A stretch of DNA of 36,047 nucleotides. Source: Actinomadura soli (lineage in GTDB: Bacteria > Actinomycetota > Actinomycetes > Streptosporangiales > Streptosporangiaceae). Shown piece after piece: positions 32,225 through 36,047 of this stretch. Numbering within the stretch: position 1 is the stretch's first letter; each line of letters opens with the position of its first letter. The notes below the pieces were generated by a model. It was not told where the DNA came from and did not search any database. It was given only the letters and a program-made list of their open reading frames with translations. A program made the position numbers and the translations under genes. Location: assembly GCF_005889715.1 (NCBI RefSeq), contig NZ_VCKW01000061.1:1-36047 (forward strand), given 5' to 3'.

Positions 32225-33466
32225 ATGTTCGATCAACAGGCACGGCTGGAGCGGGTGCTGGCGCGGCACCGGGACGCGGTCGTCGTGGAGCGGGTGCCGG
32301 GACGTCCGGCGCTGATCCGCCGGGACGAGATCCTGGTGGCCGGGCAGGACGCCGGCGCGGCCGAGAGCATCGTGCGGCGCTGGCACGAATCGCGGCACGA
32401 CGAGCGCGGCGTCACGCGGCTGCGGCTGCGCGCCGCGGCGAAGGTGGACGTGTGCGAGCTCGCGGCCGGGCTCGGCGCCGGCGCCCGCGTCGCGGACGGG
32501 CGGCGCCGCCGGCTCAGCGTGGCGCCGAACCATCTCGTCCACGGGCAGCCGATGTGGTGGAGCGGGCCCGCGGACCTGCCCCGTCCGGCCGCGCCCCTGC
32601 CCGCGCCCGAGGCCGCCGCGGCGCGGAGGAAGGTGACGGTCGCGATCCTCGACACCGGCCTGTCGCCGCACCCGTGGTACACGGACGCGGAGTGGTACCG
32701 GGAGCAGCGCGCCGAGGTCGAGGAGGTCCTCGACGCCGACCTGGACTACGAGCTGGACGCGCAGGCGGGGCACGGCACGTTCATCGCGGGCGTGGTGCTG
32801 CGGCACGCGCCGTCCGCGCGGCTCCTGGCGCACCGCGTCATCGGCGGCGACGGCGTCGGCGACGAGCTGGAGGTGATCCGGGCGCTGGAACGGCTCGCGG
32901 AGCAGGGAGGCGCCGATGTGGTCAACATCTCGCTCGGCTGCCACACCTACGACGACCGTCCGTCCCCGGTGCTGGCGCGGGCGATCGCGGCGCTCGGCCG
33001 CCGGACGGTCGTGGTGGCGTGCGCGGGCAACACGGCGACCGGCCGCCCGTTCTGGCCGGCGGCGATGAAGCCCGTCGTCGGCGTCGCGGCGCTGGACGGC
33101 GACGTCCGGGCCGCGTTCTCCAACCACGGCTGGTGGGTGGACGCGTGCGCCCAGGGCGTGGACGTCGCCAGCACGTTCGTGCGGTTCGACGGGACGCACC
33201 CGCCCGTGCACGGCATCGACCCCGACCTGTTCGACGGCTACGCGACGTGGAGCGGGACGTCCTTCGCGGCGCCCGTGGTGGCGGGGCGGATCGCCGGGCT
33301 CGTGGCGGCGGCGGGCGTCGACGCGGTCACGGCGGCGGACCGGGTGCTCGATCCGGCGGCGCACCCCGTCCTGCCTGACCTCGGCGTCGTGGTCGGTCCC
33401 GGAGAACGGCTCGGCCGCGAAGCGGTGGCCGTCCACGCGGAGTCACCCGCCGATGCCATAGGGTGA
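32225..33466 (+). CDS. Subtilisin-like serine protease (S8 family)
   Basis: The 413-aa protein has the catalytic triad Asp143 (AILDTGLS), His183 (GHGTFIAG) and Ser346 (SGTSFAAP), with oxyanion Asn269 (ACAGNT). There is no visible signal peptide, so it is probably cytoplasmic or released by another route. The N-terminal 130 residues resemble a prodomain-like segment (RHRDAVVVERVPGRPALIRRDEILV) and end in a Pro-rich linker (PRPAAPLPAPEAAAA). The ATG at 32225 follows GAGGACGG; an ATG at 32186 would add 13 residues. It is followed by a sigma factor, a small protein and a TPR/CHAT-type protein on the same strand. Confidence 0.88.
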   Translation: MFDQQARLERVLARHRDAVVVERVPGRPALIRRDEILVAGQDAGAAESIVRRWHESRHDERGVTRLRLRAAAKVDVCELAAGLGAGARVADGRRRRLSVAPNHLVHGQPMWWSGPADLPRPAAPLPAPEAAAARRKVTVAILDTGLSPHPWYTDAEWYREQRAEVEEVLDADLDYELDAQAGHGTFIAGVVLRHAPSARLLAHRVIGGDGVGDELEVIRALERLAEQGGADVVNISLGCHTYDDRPSPVLARAIAALGRRTVVVACAGNTATGRPFWPAAMKPVVGVAALDGDVRAAFSNHGWWVDACAQGVDVASTFVRFDGTHPPVHGIDPDLFDGYATWSGTSFAAPVVAGRIAGLVAAAGVDAVTAADRVLDPAAHPVLPDLGVVVGPGERLGREAVAVHAESPADAIG

Positions 33467-33499
33467 GCACTTAGCGGGGGGCCTCGGGAGGAGACTTCG

Positions 33500-34027
33500 G
33501 TGGCCCATTGGGACGACAGTACGGACGAACTGGTGGTCCGGGCGCGCGGCGGCGACGGCGACGCGTGGGCTCGGCTGGTGGATCGGCACAGCGGGCTGCT
33601 GTGGTCGATCGCCCGCTCGCACGGGTTGAACGACGCCGATTCCGGCGACGTGGTGCAGACCACGTGGCTGCGGCTGGTGGAGCGCATCGACGGATTGCGC
33701 GATCCGGGCGCGACGGCGTGCTGGCTGGCGACGACCGCGCGGAACGAGAGCCTGCGGCTGGTGCGCCGGCGCGCCCGCGACCTGCCCCTGGTGCCCGCGC
33801 CGCGGGCGCCGGAGCCGGGCCCCGACCAGGTGGTGCTCGACCGCGAGCGGGTCGGGCGGGTCGGCGCGGCACTCGACGCGCTGCCACGGCGGTGCCGGAC
33901 GCTGCTGCGGCTGTTCGCGCTCGCGCCGAGCCAGGCCGAGCTCGCCGCCGCGCTCGGCATCCCCGTCGGCAGCGTCGGCCCGACCCGGGCGCGCTGCCTG
34001 GAGGCGCTGCGGAGGCTCGTCCCGTGA
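33500..34027 (+). CDS. ECF-type RNA polymerase sigma factor
   Basis: The 175-aa protein has region 2 (about 8-77: LVVRARGGDGDAWARLVDRHSG, then DVVQTTWLRL) and region 4 (about 120-172: LDALPRRCRTLLRLFALAPSQAELAAALGIPVGSVGPTRARCLEALRRL). The Pro/Ala-rich linker is between. Such sigma factors direct polymerase to a small regulon. The GTG at 33500 follows GGGAGGAGACTTC. It overlaps the next gene by four bases (GTGA). No classical anti-sigma protein with membrane helix or ZAS motif lies next to it. Confidence 0.9.
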   Translation: MAHWDDSTDELVVRARGGDGDAWARLVDRHSGLLWSIARSHGLNDADSGDVVQTTWLRLVERIDGLRDPGATACWLATTARNESLRLVRRRARDLPLVPAPRAPEPGPDQVVLDRERVGRVGAALDALPRRCRTLLRLFALAPSQAELAAALGIPVGSVGPTRARCLEALRRLVP

Positions 34028-34476
34028 ACGACGACGAACTGCTGGCGGGCGTCCGCGACGCGTTCGACGCGATGGACCCGGTGCCGGACGACGTCCTGGC
34101 GGCGGCCCGGGCGTCGATCGCGTGGCGGGCGCCCGACGCGACGCTGGCGGAGCTGACGCGTGACCGGGGCGGCCGCGCGGCGGCGGCCGGGCTCCGCGGC
34201 GCGGCGGGCCGCGTGCTGACGTTCACCTGCCCCGGCGGCGAGGTGGAGATCGAGGTGTCGGAGCACGGCCGGGACCGCGAGCTCACCGGGCGGCTCGTGC
34301 CGTCCGCGCCCGCGCTCGTCCAGGTCCGGCACCGGGACCTGCCGCCGGACGGGATCACGGCGCGCACGGAGCCCGCCGGGCTGTTCTGCGTGCCGCGCGT
34401 CCCGGCGGGCCTGGTGAGCCTGGTCTTCCGGCTGGACGACGGCACGTCGATCGTCACGAGCTGGATCAGCCTGTGA
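34024..34476 (+). CDS. Unrecognised 150-aa protein between sigma factor and TPR/CHAT-type gene
   Basis: The 150-aa protein begins NDDELLAGVRDAFDAMDPVPDDVLAAAR, resembling the N-terminus of actinomycete anti-sigma-like or regulatory proteins. It continues with a beta-strand-rich C-terminal half (VLTFTCPGGEVEIEVSEHG, then GLVSLVFRLDDGTSIVTSW). No transmembrane segment is visible. Both ends overlap the neighbours by four bases (GTGA), so the three genes are translationally coupled. I do not know a named family; a role as soluble anti-sigma factor is inference. Confidence 0.75.
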   Translation: MNDDELLAGVRDAFDAMDPVPDDVLAAARASIAWRAPDATLAELTRDRGGRAAAAGLRGAAGRVLTFTCPGGEVEIEVSEHGRDRELTGRLVPSAPALVQVRHRDLPPDGITARTEPAGLFCVPRVPAGLVSLVFRLDDGTSIVTSWISL

Positions 34477-36047
34477 CCGGCCTGGAGGGGCGTTCCCTCT
34501 CCGGGCCGGCCGCCGCCGACCCGGCCACCGCGTACGCGCGGGCGCTCGCGCTCTTGAGCGAGGGCGGCGGAGTGCTCGCCATGCGGGTGGCCGGGCTGCG
34601 GGCGGCCGGGCTCGCCGCCAAGGAGCTGGGACGGCTGGACGAAGGTCTCGCCTTCCTTCATCAAGCCTTGGATCTGGCCGATGACGTCTATTCGGTGGCG
34701 CAGGTGCGGATGAATCTCGTCGGGCTGCTCACGGCCCGCGGTGACGTCGCTGGGGCTCTGGCCCACGCGGAGGAGGCAGAGACCGTCCTGGACGGCCCGG
34801 ACGCAGACCGCCTGTCCGCGAACAAGGCGTGCGCCCTGGCAAGAGCCGGACGGCTTGACGAAGCACACGATGTCGCCGCACGGGCCTTGCCCCGCCTAAG
34901 GCGCGGACACGATCCGGCCACTCTCAATGGCCTGCTCACGAATCTGGGGCTCGCGCGGGCTTTGCGCGGCGACCTCGCCGGGGCGGAGTCGGCGCTCGTG
35001 GAGGCGATCGCTGTCGGTGAAGCGGCCGGGCTGCGTCACCAGACTGCAATGTCCAAGGGCAACCTCGGCTTCGCCATGGCGCGGCGTGGGGACATACCGC
35101 GCGCGCTCCGGCTCTTCGCAGAGGCCGAACCCCATCTGACCGGTGAACGCTTGGCGCAATGCCGGTTCGACCAGGCGGAAACGCTCATTCTGGCGGGCTT
35201 GCCAGGCGAGGCTCGTCCCGTCCTTCTGGCGGCCTTAGACGAGTCCACGGCGAACGGCTACGGATGCGACGTCGCGGACGGGTTCCTCCTTCTCGCCCAC
35301 GCCGAACTGGCCGCCGGGCACCCGGAACAGTGCACGGAGGCCGCCGAACGGGCACGAGCCGCTTTCGCTGAGCAGGAACGCACAGGATGGATGCTCCTGG
35401 CCGAGCACGTCCTGCTCAGGGCACGGTGGGCGTCCGGTGAACGGTCGGCCGTCCTGCTGCGTTCGGCCATGGCGACGGCCGAACGGCTGGAGAGCGGCGG
35501 CTGGGCCGATGCCGCCGACGAGGCCCGTATCGTCGCCGCGCGCGTGGCACTGTCCCTGGGCAGGCCGGCCGGGCACCTGCTGTCATCAGTCGGGCGGGCA
35601 AGCGGCCCCGCGTCCGCGCAGATCGCCGCCTGGCACGCCGTCGCTCTGGAATGTTCCGCGCGGGCCGACCACAAGGGCGCGGTGGCCGCGGTCAGGCTCG
35701 GGCTCCAGGTGACCGAGGACCACGCGGAGGCGCTCGGCGCGCTCGACCTGCGGGCCCGCGCGTCGGGACTCGCCACCGAGCTGGCCGAGCTCGGTCTCGG
35801 CCTGGCCGGCTCGGCACGGGAACTGCTGGCGGTCGAGGAGCGGCGGCGGGCGATCGGGCGTCCGGCGCGCGTCCGTCCGCCGAAGGACCCGGAGCGGGCG
35901 GCGGCGCTGGCGGCGTTGCGCGCCCTCAGCGTCGAGCGCGCGGCCGACACGGCGCGGGGCGGCGCCGTCCCGCCGGTGCGTTCGCAGGAGGCGGCGGACC
36001 TGGAGGCGAAGGTACGGGAACGGACGCGCCGCCGCCCGCCCGGCCCC
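34473..36047 (+). CDS. TPR-repeat protein, probable CHAT-domain protease (3' end outside window)
   Basis: At least 525 codons are read without a stop. They consist of helical repeats with TPR spacing, for example DEGLAFLHQALDLADDV, LTNLGLARALRGDLAGAES and GNLGFAMARRGDIPRALRL. The end turns into an Arg-rich linker (DLEAKVRERTRRRPPGP), which in actinomycete proteins of this type precedes a CHAT domain, a caspase-like cysteine protease fold. The CHAT domain itself is not visible, so this part is inference. GTG 34473 overlaps the previous stop. The sigma factor and the S8 protease upstream are the usual company of such genes. Confidence 0.75.
   Translation, partial: MTGLEGRSLSGPAAADPATAYARALALLSEGGGVLAMRVAGLRAAGLAAKELGRLDEGLAFLHQALDLADDVYSVAQVRMNLVGLLTARGDVAGALAHAEEAETVLDGPDADRLSANKACALARAGRLDEAHDVAARALPRLRRGHDPATLNGLLTNLGLARALRGDLAGAESALVEAIAVGEAAGLRHQTAMSKGNLGFAMARRGDIPRALRLFAEAEPHLTGERLAQCRFDQAETLILAGLPGEARPVLLAALDESTANGYGCDVADGFLLLAHAELAAGHPEQCTEAAERARAAFAEQERTGWMLLAEHVLLRARWASGERSAVLLRSAMATAERLESGGWADAADEARIVAARVALSLGRPAGHLLSSVGRASGPASAQIAAWHAVALECSARADHKGAVAAVRLGLQVTEDHAEALGALDLRARASGLATELAELGLGLAGSARELLAVEERRRAIGRPARVRPPKDPERAAALAALRALSVERAADTARGGAVPPVRSQEAADLEAKVRERTRRRPPGP

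Noticed and set aside
1..36047. CRISPR arrays, tRNA/rRNA genes, insertion-sequence ends or transposases
   Set aside because: None seen: no spaced repeat array, no cloverleaf or CCA-type ends noticed, and no transposase-like protein in any frame read.

Overview
The window is chromosomal DNA of a very GC-rich actinomycete. The evidence is strong GC at third codon positions, frequent GTG/TTG starts, 4-base ATGA/GTGA gene overlaps, an XRE-DUF397 pair, CHAT/TPR genes, and a single-enzyme pyruvate dehydrogenase E1 (aceE) near a type II fatty-acid cluster. The order ahpE - DUF3052 - (...) - aceE - (...) - fasR - fabD - acpP - fabF follows the core order known from Mycobacterium tuberculosis (Rv2238c to Rv2245). 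The presence of fabH inside the cluster is the Streptomyces/Thermomonosporaceae arrangement. A Thermomonosporaceae-like host (for example Actinomadura) is my best guess, by inference only.

Layout. 1-7.8 kb: housekeeping genes, mostly on the minus strand: a geranylgeranyl-reductase-family flavoprotein (cut by the window edge), a CBS pair, a PAC2 protein, a small membrane protein, a saccharopine-dehydrogenase-like reductase (+), a K+ channel with an RCK domain, a zinc-ribbon protein, AhpE, DUF3052, YjbQ and DUF1918. 8.1-10.9 kb: aceE, closed by two tandem hairpins. 11-14.4 kb: a VOC protein, a RsbW-type ATPase, XRE-DUF397, and a CPA2 antiporter.

14.9-18.05 kb is the most unusual part. It is a tightly overlapping cassette of an unrecognised 300-aa protein, a P-loop NTPase with Asp in place of Ser/Thr in Walker A, and a class I aminoacyl-tRNA-synthetase-like protein (HLGT and KLSKS signatures, zinc knuckle) fused to an ASCH domain. 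It ends in the N-terminal stump of a phosphotransferase-like gene. Its leader can form two mutually exclusive hairpins. The cassette lies between a short fragment of a WYL regulator gene (left) and a nearly complete WYL gene broken by one amber codon (right), in the same orientation, so it looks like a transferred and eroded module.

18.8-26.2 kb: an epoxide-hydrolase-like enzyme, a PHP-domain protein, a histidine kinase/response regulator pair, then two paralogous secreted alpha/beta hydrolases flanking a membrane acyltransferase. 26.2-31.3 kb: fasR, an array of four hairpins, fabD-fabH-acpP-fabF, terminator. 31.4-36 kb: DUF3145 (-), then a subtilisin-like protease, an ECF-type sigma factor, a small protein, and a TPR/CHAT-type protein running off the window, which may together form a signalling module.
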